From Desulfosporosinus sp. (GTDB lineage Bacteria > Bacillota > Desulfitobacteriia > Desulfitobacteriales > Desulfitobacteriaceae): a stretch of 50,394 nucleotides of DNA. Location of the stretch: assembly GCA_031292055.1 (NCBI GenBank), contig JARLHV010000088.1, positions 1 to 50,394 on the forward strand, read 5' to 3'. The notes beneath the pieces were generated by a model, which saw nothing but the letters and a program-made list of their open reading frames with translations, ran no database searches and had not been told where the DNA came from. Numbering within the stretch: the first letter of the stretch is position 1; each line of letters starts with the position of its first letter. Positions 1 through 7,480 of this stretch are shown here, in pieces. A program made the position numbers and the translations under genes.

Positions 1-35
1 CGTTCGTCCTGAGCCAGGATCAAACTCTCCATAAA
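1..35 (-). rRNA. rrs: 16S ribosomal RNA, 5' end only
   Basis: Read on the minus strand, the first ~35 bases give the universally conserved 16S 5' end (GAGAGTTTGATCCTGGCTCA followed by GGACGAACG). The gene therefore starts here and runs leftward out of the window; only its first helix is present. The exact mature 5' end (about position 35) is estimated by analogy with B. subtilis. Confidence 0.95.
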
Positions 36-125
36 AAGTTATTTCAACTTCATTGAAGAAGATGATTCGCTCATTGTTTCTTTGAAACTCTTGCGAGTTT
101 CTCTCATTGGCTGTCCTTGTTGTTT

Positions 126-140
126 AGTTTTCAAAGACCA
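126..140 (-). promoter_or_regulatory. boxA-like element in the pre-16S leader
   Basis: On the minus strand the leader reads TGGTCTTTGAAAACT, the motif typically found upstream of 16S genes in Firmicutes and associated with boxA antitermination and leader processing. It lies about 90 nt before the 16S 5' end and downstream of both promoters. Assignment is by motif and position only. Confidence 0.55.
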
Positions 141-172
141 TTTTCTCTTTCGGCCACTTGGGCCGGATCTAC

Positions 173-201
173 ATCTTAGCATTTTCAACTTGCGTTGTCA
201 A
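173..201 (-). promoter_or_regulatory. rRNA operon promoter, proximal (P2-like)
   Basis: The minus strand has a perfect -35 TTGACA (196-201), a 17-nt spacer and -10 TAAGAT (173-178). It sits about 140 nt upstream of 16S and forms a tandem pair with the promoter at 279-307, as is common for rrn operons. Confidence 0.7.
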
Positions 202-278
202 TGACTAATTATCTTGCCCGCTCGTGCTATTTGGTTCTATTTTTCGCACTTCAGTAGTTTGTTTCGCGGCACTTTGAT

Positions 279-307
279 ATATTAACATTTGATTATCAAC
301 TTGTCAA
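279..307 (-). promoter_or_regulatory. rRNA operon promoter, distal (P1-like)
   Basis: The minus strand has a perfect -35 TTGACA (302-307), a 17-nt spacer and -10 TAATAT (279-284). The interval between this promoter and the end of tyrS (308-456) holds no gene; it contains only the inverted repeat at 402-449. Confidence 0.7.
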
Positions 308-401
308 CTATTTTTTCAGTATATTTAGGAAGTACAAGTCAATAATTTCTAAGATGCTGTTGTGTTAGGGATAATATTCTTCCCCACAAGGAGTTGTTGA
401 C

Positions 402-449
402 GAATGAACGCACAGAGTGTCGATTACCAGCAGTTCTGTACGTTCATTC
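402..449. terminator. Inverted repeat after tyrS, possible terminator
   Basis: The arms are GAATGAACG (402-410) and CGTTCATTC (441-449), with five further inner base pairs (ACAGA/TCTGT) after one mismatch. It lies just downstream of the tyrS stop codon. It has no T-tract on either side, so it may be a weak terminator, a processing site or a block between tyrS and the rrn promoters. Confidence 0.4.
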
Positions 450-456
450 TCCGACT

Positions 457-1722
457 TTAATTAAACTTCATGAGAAAATAGCTTTTCTTCCCACGACGAA
501 TAACAAGATACTTTCCATCTAAACGCTCCAGTTGAGGCACCGTCGTTTCTACATCCGTATGCCGTATATCGTTAATATAGATTGCTCCGCTCACTATTGC
601 CTCGCGGGCTTGACGTTTGGATGAAACTACCCCCCCTTGAATCAACAAGTCAATAAGCCCCATTTCAGGGTTTTCGATAGTTGCTGAAGGCACATCACTA
701 AATCCCTCTTCGATTTCTGTAGCGGACAAATTTTGAAGCCCTGTTCCAAAAAGTGCACTTGAAATTTTCTCTGCCCGCCCAAGAGCGTCTTGTCCGTGAA
801 CTAACTTTGTCACTTCTGTTGCCAATACCCGTTGAGCCCTTCTTTTTTCGGGTTCTTTTTCTACCTCTTCTGCCAGTTCATTGATTTCTTCTATTGACAA
901 GAACGTAAAATAGTTTAGAAATTTGACAACATCCCGGTCATCCGTGTTCATCCAAAATTGATAAAATTTATACGGCGATGTCTTTTTTGCATCTAACCAA
1001 ACCGTTCCCGATTCTGTCTTTCCAAATTTCACCCCATCACTTTTCGTGACGAGCGGCATTGTCAGACCATATATTTCCTTACCTTGATCAACCGACATCC
1101 GTCGAATTAAATCAATACCCACCGTAATATTGCCCCACTGGTCACTTCCACCCACCTGCATCTCACAGCCATATACTTCATTAAGTTTCATATAATCATA
1201 AGATTGCAAAATCATATAACTGAATTCGGTATAAGATATTCCTTTGCTCATACGTGCTTCTACCGAGTCTTTCGCTAACATAGTTCCCAAGGGAAAGTTC
1301 TTGCCAATGTCTCGTAAAAATTCAATTACCTGAAGAGAGCCTAACCATTCATAATTGTTGGCGACAATTGCCGGGTTTACTTTGGTTTCAAAATCCAAGA
1401 AATGTTCAAGCTGTTCTTTAATTTTATGGGCCCACTGATCGACAACTTCTTTGGGATTCAGTATCCGCTCGGATGCTTTACCGCTTGGATCGCCGATTAG
1501 CCCTGTTCCTCCGCCCACCAAGGCGATGGGTTTGTGTCCAGCCAATTGGAATCGTTTCAAGACTAAAATAGGCAGCAAACTGCCAATATGTAAGCTGTCT
1601 GCGGTCGGATCAAATCCGCAATATAACGTGAGCGGACCCGCTTCTAATCGTTTACGCAATGCCAATTCATCCGTGTGTTGATAGACAAGTCCTCGCTCCT
1701 GCAGTTCCTTGAAAATATCCAT
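457..1722 (-). CDS. tyrS: Tyrosyl-tRNA synthetase
   Basis: This class I aminoacyl-tRNA synthetase charges tRNA-Tyr with tyrosine in the cytoplasm. The 421-residue product has the usual bacterial TyrRS length. Visible features are the HIGH-type signature HIGS at residues 45-48, the tyrosine pocket region GGSDQWGNITVG, the KMSKS-type loop KFGKTESG near residue 230, and a C-terminal S4 RNA-binding domain (SSKRQAREAIVSGAIYIND). I chose the ATG at 1722 because AAGGAGGAG lies just upstream. A longer frame opens to 1779 but its extra 19 residues do not resemble TyrRS. Expression is controlled by the T-box leader immediately upstream. The gene is transcribed alone toward the rRNA operon. Confidence 0.97.
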   Translation of the reverse strand: MDIFKELQERGLVYQHTDELALRKRLEAGPLTLYCGFDPTADSLHIGSLLPILVLKRFQLAGHKPIALVGGGTGLIGDPSGKASERILNPKEVVDQWAHKIKEQLEHFLDFETKVNPAIVANNYEWLGSLQVIEFLRDIGKNFPLGTMLAKDSVEARMSKGISYTEFSYMILQSYDYMKLNEVYGCEMQVGGSDQWGNITVGIDLIRRMSVDQGKEIYGLTMPLVTKSDGVKFGKTESGTVWLDAKKTSPYKFYQFWMNTDDRDVVKFLNYFTFLSIEEINELAEEVEKEPEKRRAQRVLATEVTKLVHGQDALGRAEKISSALFGTGLQNLSATEIEEGFSDVPSATIENPEMGLIDLLIQGGVVSSKRQAREAIVSGAIYINDIRHTDVETTVPQLERLDGKYLVIRRGKKSYFLMKFN

Positions 1723-1811
1723 CTCGTTACTCCTCCTTCGTGTTACTGACAATCCTTGCGAATATTGTCCTGGACCCATTAATAATCGTTAGTACCTTTA
1801 AATCAACGTAA

Positions 1812-2064
1812 AACAAGGAAATCCCTCAACCCAAGGTTGAGGGACGAAAACACTTCCGCGGTACCACCCACATTGACGCCCTCCTCGTTAGAATCGGACA
1901 TCCAGCTTCACCAGCGATAACGAGCTGATCCGAGAGTTATTGGCTCTAGTCATGAGGTGTATCTCTTGGTTTCTGGGTCGGTTTGCACCCTACACCGACT
2001 CTCTATTGCCTTTCGCCAAGACTCTTCTCAATCATACCATTTACTTTATGTAGATCGACTGTTA
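1812..2064 (-). ncRNA. T-box riboswitch leader of tyrS
   Basis: The minus strand carries the T-box signature GGGTGGTACCGCG (about 1856-1868), which pairs with uncharged tRNA acceptor ends. It is followed by an intrinsic terminator with stem TCCCTCAACC/GGTTGAGGGA (1822-1844) and a T-rich tail. Upstream is a GC-rich stem I region. A TAC triplet within GAGATACACC is a plausible tyrosine specifier, but I did not fold the RNA. The element should allow tyrS read-through when tRNA-Tyr is uncharged. Confidence 0.9.
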
Positions 2065-2068
2065 TCTT

Positions 2069-2097
2069 ATTATACCGTGTCTAGGCCGAGCTCGCAA
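2069..2097 (-). promoter_or_regulatory. Promoter of the tyrS T-box transcript
   Basis: The minus strand has -35 TTGCGA (2092-2097), a 17-nt spacer and a perfect -10 TATAAT (2069-2074), ending just before the T-box RNA. Confidence 0.7.
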
Positions 2098-2145
2098 CTT
2101 GCTGTGACTCATCCTGATAGGATCTCCTTACAATTGTAGAAGTAT

Positions 2146-2154
2146 GATATAATT
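2146..2154 (+). promoter_or_regulatory. Extended -10 promoter of the penicillin-binding protein gene
   Basis: The sequence TGATATAAT is an extended -10 (TGN plus TATAAT at 2149-2154) located 58 nt before the start codon. No good -35 is visible at 17 nt, which fits an extended -10 promoter. Confidence 0.55.
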
Positions 2155-2211
2155 CAAGAAATTAAATTTTTACTAGATTCTTCTTTTTACTATAAAAGGG
2201 AGGTACAAATT

Positions 2212-4953
2212 ATGCCATCATCCCGGAGACCAACGGGTACTCAGCGTAAAAGGCGCACATCAAAATTTCGCATCGTTCTCTTGCCACTTGTAAGTTCTAT
2301 TGTGCTTATTATGATCGGCGTAGCGATTTTTATTGGAATTGCTGCATTTAACACCCCTAAATGGGACCCGGCCATGCTTAATGACCAAAAACAAACATCC
2401 ATTCTTTATGACAAGGACAACGTCCAGTATGCTTCATTGCATGGAGAGGTAAACCGCCAAGTTGTCCAATCCGCTGAGATTCCCGACCTTGTTAAAAAGA
2501 CCTTTGTTGCTGTTGAAGACAAACGCTTTTACCAGCACATTGGAGTAGATTTCATTCGAATTATTGGTTCTGCACTGAACGATATTCGCTCCGGAAGTGC
2601 TAAAGAAGGGGCAAGTACGATTACCATTCAACTAGCACGCAACGCTTTTATCGAAGATCCCACTGCCAAAACACTTACCCGTAAGGTTCAAGAAGCTGTT
2701 CTAGCTATTCAACTTGAACACGAATACACAAAAGATGAACTTCTCACGTTTTATCTCAATAAAATTTTCCTTGGTGAATCGTCGTTTGGAATCCAGGCCG
2801 CAGCCAAAACTTACTTTGGTGAAGAACTTAAAGATTTAACACCTGATCAAGTTGCACTGCTAGCAGGTTTACCGCAAGCTCCCAGTCAATATAATCCTTA
2901 TATCTATCCGGAAGCAGCCAAAAATCGACGCACCATCGTCCTCGGAGTGATGCGTGATGCTGGAATTATTACCGCCCAAGACTTCAACACCTATAAAGAC
3001 ACCCCATTTAGCTATGTTGATACCATGAATAAAACCATTGGTGGTGCTCAAAAAGCGACAGTATCTGATACAAGTTACAAATATCCCTATTTTGTTGATT
3101 ACGTGATTGAAGAACTGGAGAGTACCTATAATTTAACCCCTGATCAAATCTATAGCGGTGGTTATCAGATTTATACGACCGTCAATCCTAAAATTCAGAC
3201 TGCTGCTGAAGCCGCTTTTGCGGACTCAAACAATTTCCCTAAAGGAATTAATAACACAAAGGTCGAAGGAGCAATGACTGTCATTGAGCCTTCGACCGGA
3301 GCAATTCAAGCCATGGTTGGCGGACGGGACTATACGACCCGCGGACTAAACCGAGCTTGGCAATCCAAACGACAACCCGGATCAACGATTAAACCCTTGG
3401 TTGTCTATGGGCCCGCCATCGAAAAAGGCGGATATTTCCCCGGTACCGTTCTCGACGATATGCCTGTGAGTTACAATCAAAGCAACGGGAAAGCATGGAC
3501 ACCCACTGATTTTGACACCATAGATGCCGGTTGGAAAGGCCTCATTACCATGCGTTATGCCCTTGAAGACTCTGTCAATATCTATGCCGTCAAATTACTT
3601 AATCTCATCGGAGTCGATTACGGTTGGTCGTTCGGCAAAGACAAACTTGGCCTGCCTTTAGAACAAGGAGATAAGGTTTTGAGCTTGGCCTTAGGCACGC
3701 CACAGTTATCCACGCTAGACATGACAGCCGCTTATGGAGTTTATGCCGACAACGGCATTAGTGTCACCAAACATGCTATTTTAAAAGTCAAAGATGCCAA
3801 AGGGAATACCTTAATTACTCCAAAAATTACAATCAACCGCGTGATGAAAGAAACCACTGCCTATATTGTCAATAGTATGTTGCGAAGCGTGGTAACTGAC
3901 GGAACAGGAATCAGTGCTCAAATTGGAAACTGGGCTGTAGCGGGAAAAACCGGTACCTCTTCCTTGCCTGATAATCTCAGCAATAAAGCAGGTAATACGG
4001 ATGCTTGGTTTGCCGGATATACTCCTAATTACGCAGGAGTTGTTTGGATGGGCTACGACGCTAACCCGGACCTTGATAAGAAAGGAACTCCAGGACCCTA
4101 CTATCTGCGACAAGTTCATGGAGGTAGCTTCCCCGCCCAAATCTGGAAAAAAGTCATGACAGTCGCTCTTCAGGATCTCCCTGTGCAATCAACCTTTGTT
4201 CAACCGCCAGGGATTGTGAGCGGTTCCTTTGATACAAAATCAGGTCTACTCCCCAGCAGTTTAACTCCAACCAAATTTATCTCGACCGAGATCGCCGCCC
4301 AAGGAAATTTCCCTACCCGGGTCAGTGATGTATGGATTCAAAAAGACGTAGACGCCGACCATCCAAATATGTTAGCCACTTCAAACTCTAGGAATACTTT
4401 AACGAAAACATTCTTGCATTTACCTGACCGTGACCCATCATGGATATGGCCGTCCAGTGAGGCTTCATACAGACCACCTACTGAGATGATTTCAGATCTA
4501 GGTTCGGATCCGGGTTTGGACCTAGGTTTGGATCCAAACTCGAATCAAGGCTCAAATCCGGATTCAAATCCGGGTTCAGGATCTGTTCAAACTCCGCCAG
4601 TGCAACCTCCAATAAGTAGTCCTCCTCAAGAGGATCCCACGCTTCCCTCGCCCACACTTGGTCAAATTGCCTACAATGCCAAAAGTTTTAAGGCGGTCAT
4701 CCCGATGACTGTCCCAGCCGATAACAAGGGCGATTCTACCATTTTCTACCTTCAACGCACAGGCCAATCTGCGATAGAAAGCTTTCCAATTAAAGCTTCC
4801 AACTCAAAGTCAACCTCCATTTCCATTTCACTTGCTGAAAATGGCAAACCTCCCGTTCCTGGCGAGTATGTCTTCTGGGCCGCTTTTCAAAATCTTAACG
4901 GCTCAGGGGTCGGACCTCCTTCGGGCAAGGTTAAGTTAACAATAACAGACTAA
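2212..4953 (+). CDS. Class A penicillin-binding protein (PBP1A-type glycosyltransferase/transpeptidase)
   Basis: A bifunctional membrane enzyme that polymerises lipid II and cross-links peptidoglycan on the outer face of the membrane. The 913 residues begin with a basic cytoplasmic tail and one membrane segment (about 21-46). A GT51 domain follows with the catalytic-glutamate motif VEDKRF near residue 102 and the EGASTITIQLARN block. The transpeptidase domain has STIK at 391-394, SVN at 454-456 and KTG at 579-581, so all three active-site motifs are intact. After it come a Pro/Gly/Ser/Asp/Asn-rich linker (about 760-805) and a beta-rich C-terminal module resembling fibronectin type III, as in B. 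subtilis PonA (914 residues). A strong ribosome binding site (AAAGGGAGG) supports the start. It stands alone, divergent from tyrS. Confidence 0.95.
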   Translation: MPSSRRPTGTQRKRRTSKFRIVLLPLVSSIVLIMIGVAIFIGIAAFNTPKWDPAMLNDQKQTSILYDKDNVQYASLHGEVNRQVVQSAEIPDLVKKTFVAVEDKRFYQHIGVDFIRIIGSALNDIRSGSAKEGASTITIQLARNAFIEDPTAKTLTRKVQEAVLAIQLEHEYTKDELLTFYLNKIFLGESSFGIQAAAKTYFGEELKDLTPDQVALLAGLPQAPSQYNPYIYPEAAKNRRTIVLGVMRDAGIITAQDFNTYKDTPFSYVDTMNKTIGGAQKATVSDTSYKYPYFVDYVIEELESTYNLTPDQIYSGGYQIYTTVNPKIQTAAEAAFADSNNFPKGINNTKVEGAMTVIEPSTGAIQAMVGGRDYTTRGLNRAWQSKRQPGSTIKPLVVYGPAIEKGGYFPGTVLDDMPVSYNQSNGKAWTPTDFDTIDAGWKGLITMRYALEDSVNIYAVKLLNLIGVDYGWSFGKDKLGLPLEQGDKVLSLALGTPQLSTLDMTAAYGVYADNGISVTKHAILKVKDAKGNTLITPKITINRVMKETTAYIVNSMLRSVVTDGTGISAQIGNWAVAGKTGTSSLPDNLSNKAGNTDAWFAGYTPNYAGVVWMGYDANPDLDKKGTPGPYYLRQVHGGSFPAQIWKKVMTVALQDLPVQSTFVQPPGIVSGSFDTKSGLLPSSLTPTKFISTEIAAQGNFPTRVSDVWIQKDVDADHPNMLATSNSRNTLTKTFLHLPDRDPSWIWPSSEASYRPPTEMISDLGSDPGLDLGLDPNSNQGSNPDSNPGSGSVQTPPVQPPISSPPQEDPTLPSPTLGQIAYNAKSFKAVIPMTVPADNKGDSTIFYLQRTGQSAIESFPIKASNSKSTSISISLAENGKPPVPGEYVFWAAFQNLNGSGVGPPSGKVKLTITD

Positions 4954-4963
4954 TAATGATCTT

Positions 4964-5003
4964 ATACTAAAAGGGAGAGCAGTTATGCCCTCCCTTTTAG
5001 TAT
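4964..5003. terminator. Terminator-like hairpin between converging genes
   Basis: The arms ATACTAAAAGGGAGAGC and GCCCTCCCTTTTAGTAT form a near-perfect stem. It lies 10 nt after the penicillin-binding protein stop codon and 90 nt from the end of mutS2. It probably ends transcription from the left; the T-tract is short. Confidence 0.65.
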
Positions 5004-5091
5004 ATAAACAGCACCAGTAACTCCCCAGGTTTTCAGTGCTATCGAGATTCTGACCATGATCCCTTTACTCTTTTAGCCCATAGATTCTTTC

Positions 5092-7455
5092 TTACTTTAG
5101 CTCAACAACCGTAACTCCGGAATCTCCTTCTCCATATTCCCCTATCCTGAAACTTTGTACATGGGGATGCCCTCTAAGAAAATCCTGTATACCCGCACGC
5201 ATGGCTCCTGTCCCTTTGCCGTGGATAACCCAAATCAAACCAATGCCACTGAGAACGGCGTCATCTAAATATTTGTCGAGTGCCTGAGTTCCCTCCTCGA
5301 CGAGCATCCCTCTAAGATCAATCTCGCTACGAATTACCTCCGCTTTTCCAAGCCCAATACTCGCTTCTCGTGAATATCTGGGTGGAATTTTCTTCTCCTC
5401 TATGGCTAACTTTAATTCCACCAACGGAACCATAACTTTCATAATTCCCGCTTGAACAAGGACCTCACCATTGGCATTCGGAAGCTTTATGACTTGCCCT
5501 TTCTGCCTAAGTTTCGTCATTTGAACCGTCTGACCTAGTTTAATCTGGTCTGCCCTTAAACCGCTGCTAGAGCGTTGAACTTTCCGTCCCTTGTCAAGCT
5601 TCGCAGAGATTCGATGAAATCCCTGGCGGGCCTTTTCAATATCTTGTTGTTGTTTATTATCCTTTTTAAGAGCCTCTTTTAATTCTTCAATTATGACATC
5701 CGCTTCCCGTTTAGCCTGTCGAACCAGCTCACTAGCCTCATCCTTTGCCAAGCCTAAGAGGATTTCATATTCCTCGTCTAAAAGTATTGTCTTTTCTTCC
5801 AGAGCTTTACTTTGACGTTCTACCGCTTGTCGTCCTGTTTTAGCTTTTTGTTTTTCCAATTCAATCTCGCGGTGGGTTTCTCCTAAGTTTTCGATGAGAT
5901 CTGCAACCTGCATTTCTCTCTCCGTCACAAAGGTATTGGCCCTTGCCAAGACCTGATCACTTAAACCCAATCGTCCGGCGATAGTAAAAGCGTTACTTTT
6001 ACCTGGAATTCCAATTAACAGCCGATAGGTTGGACGCAAGGTCTCCGTATCAAATTCCACTGAAGCGTTTTTAACGCGCGGAGTTTCATAGGCGAACGTC
6101 TTTAGTGCTCCATAGTGAGTTGTTGATACCGTTCGACAGCCTCGTTCATGAAGTTCAGCCAAAATACCCATCGCAAGGGCCGCACCTTCCGTTGGGTCTG
6201 TCCCGGCTCCAACCTCATCGAGTAATACCAAAGAACGTCCGTCGGACTGGTTAATAATTTCCACGATGTTTTTCATATGCCCTGAGAAAGTACTTAAAGA
6301 TTGCTCAACACTTTGCTCGTCCCCTATGTCCGCAAAGATCTGAGTGAAAACCCCCATGCGCGAGTCACTTTCTGCCGGAATCTGAAGACCTGACTGAGTC
6401 ATGGCTGCCATCAACCCAACCACTTTCAGAGCCACAGTTTTCCCCCCGGTATTGGGCCCTGTAATCACTAAGGTATCAAAATCAATCCCCAATTCTACCG
6501 AAAGAGGAACGACCGTTCCTGAAATCAGCGGATGCCTAGCCTGAACAAGCTTTATGTGTTGACCTAAGACCAATTCCGGCGCACCTGCGTTCATCGCCAC
6601 GCTTAAATGCGCCTTGGCAATCACAAGGTCTAATTCAGCCAAAGCTTCATGGAGCTCTGCCACGGCATCCGCACGCACCTCAATTTGGGCTGAGAGCATT
6701 TGAAGAATACGCAAGACTTCACGTTGTTCCTTCAAAATCACTTCCCGCAATTCATTACCTAAATGTACTACTGGCATAGGTTCAATAAAGAGGGTTGCAC
6801 CGCTAGCCGATTGATCGTGTACGATACCAGGAAATAGCGACCGGTATTCCTGTTTTATAGGGAGCACGTAACGATCTGAACGTTGAGTGATAATAGGATC
6901 TTGAAGCATCTTCTGATACGCAGAACTCCGTAGAGTTCCCTCCAGGCTTTCTCGAATACGGCTTTGCAGACGGTTTAGAGCACGCCTTAATTCTGAGAGT
7001 TCCGTGGAAGCGTTGTCCGCAACCTTGCCATCTTCTGCAATACAACGAGAGATTTCGTCTTCTAGATCCTTCTGTGGTTCGATGGGTAGGGCAATCTCCC
7101 ATAACCCGGGAAACATCTCATTGAGTTCCTGAAGAAGGAGTTTTATTTTCCGCCCTACTCTGAGCGTATCTCGAATCTCGAGTAGTTCCTCTCCGTGAAT
7201 CACCCCGCCTCGTAAACAACGCTCGATATAGGAGCGAATTTCTTTAGCCCCGCGAACAGAAAAGAGAGGATTTCCACGCAACAGATTCTTTCCTTCATCC
7301 GTTTCTTGCAACGCCAAGCGTACCGCTTCCCAATCAATATACGGTATTAAGGCGATGGCCAGTTCCTTTGCTCGCGGAAGAATACAATATTCAGCTAAAC
7401 GTGACAATACCTTTGGAAAGTCCAGTTTATTTAAAACCTTAGCTTCGATTCCCAT
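5092..7455 (-). CDS. mutS2: MutS2 ATPase with Smr domain
   Basis: MutS2 proteins are homodimeric ABC-type ATPases. The B. subtilis protein acts on collided ribosomes, and earlier work proposed a role against recombination. The 787-residue product has a core domain, the Walker A motif GPNTGGKT, a Walker B region (LVLLDEVGAGTDPTEGAAL), a long charged coiled-coil connector, and a C-terminal Smr domain with DLRG and HGKGTGAMR motifs. The length matches the family. I place the start at the ATG at 7455, which has GGAGGAGG 4 nt before it; an in-frame ATG at 7476 lies upstream. It follows the U32 gene by 25 nt in the same direction and is probably co-transcribed. Confidence 0.96.
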   Translation of the reverse strand: MGIEAKVLNKLDFPKVLSRLAEYCILPRAKELAIALIPYIDWEAVRLALQETDEGKNLLRGNPLFSVRGAKEIRSYIERCLRGGVIHGEELLEIRDTLRVGRKIKLLLQELNEMFPGLWEIALPIEPQKDLEDEISRCIAEDGKVADNASTELSELRRALNRLQSRIRESLEGTLRSSAYQKMLQDPIITQRSDRYVLPIKQEYRSLFPGIVHDQSASGATLFIEPMPVVHLGNELREVILKEQREVLRILQMLSAQIEVRADAVAELHEALAELDLVIAKAHLSVAMNAGAPELVLGQHIKLVQARHPLISGTVVPLSVELGIDFDTLVITGPNTGGKTVALKVVGLMAAMTQSGLQIPAESDSRMGVFTQIFADIGDEQSVEQSLSTFSGHMKNIVEIINQSDGRSLVLLDEVGAGTDPTEGAALAMGILAELHERGCRTVSTTHYGALKTFAYETPRVKNASVEFDTETLRPTYRLLIGIPGKSNAFTIAGRLGLSDQVLARANTFVTEREMQVADLIENLGETHREIELEKQKAKTGRQAVERQSKALEEKTILLDEEYEILLGLAKDEASELVRQAKREADVIIEELKEALKKDNKQQQDIEKARQGFHRISAKLDKGRKVQRSSSGLRADQIKLGQTVQMTKLRQKGQVIKLPNANGEVLVQAGIMKVMVPLVELKLAIEEKKIPPRYSREASIGLGKAEVIRSEIDLRGMLVEEGTQALDKYLDDAVLSGIGLIWVIHGKGTGAMRAGIQDFLRGHPHVQSFRIGEYGEGDSGVTVVELK

Positions 7456-7480
7456 AGTTCCTCCTCCATTGGCCATAAAC

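Noticed and set aside
3811..4188. 125-codon ORF antisense to the penicillin-binding protein gene
   Set aside because: It lies wholly inside an intact, conserved coding region on the other strand and has no independent signals.
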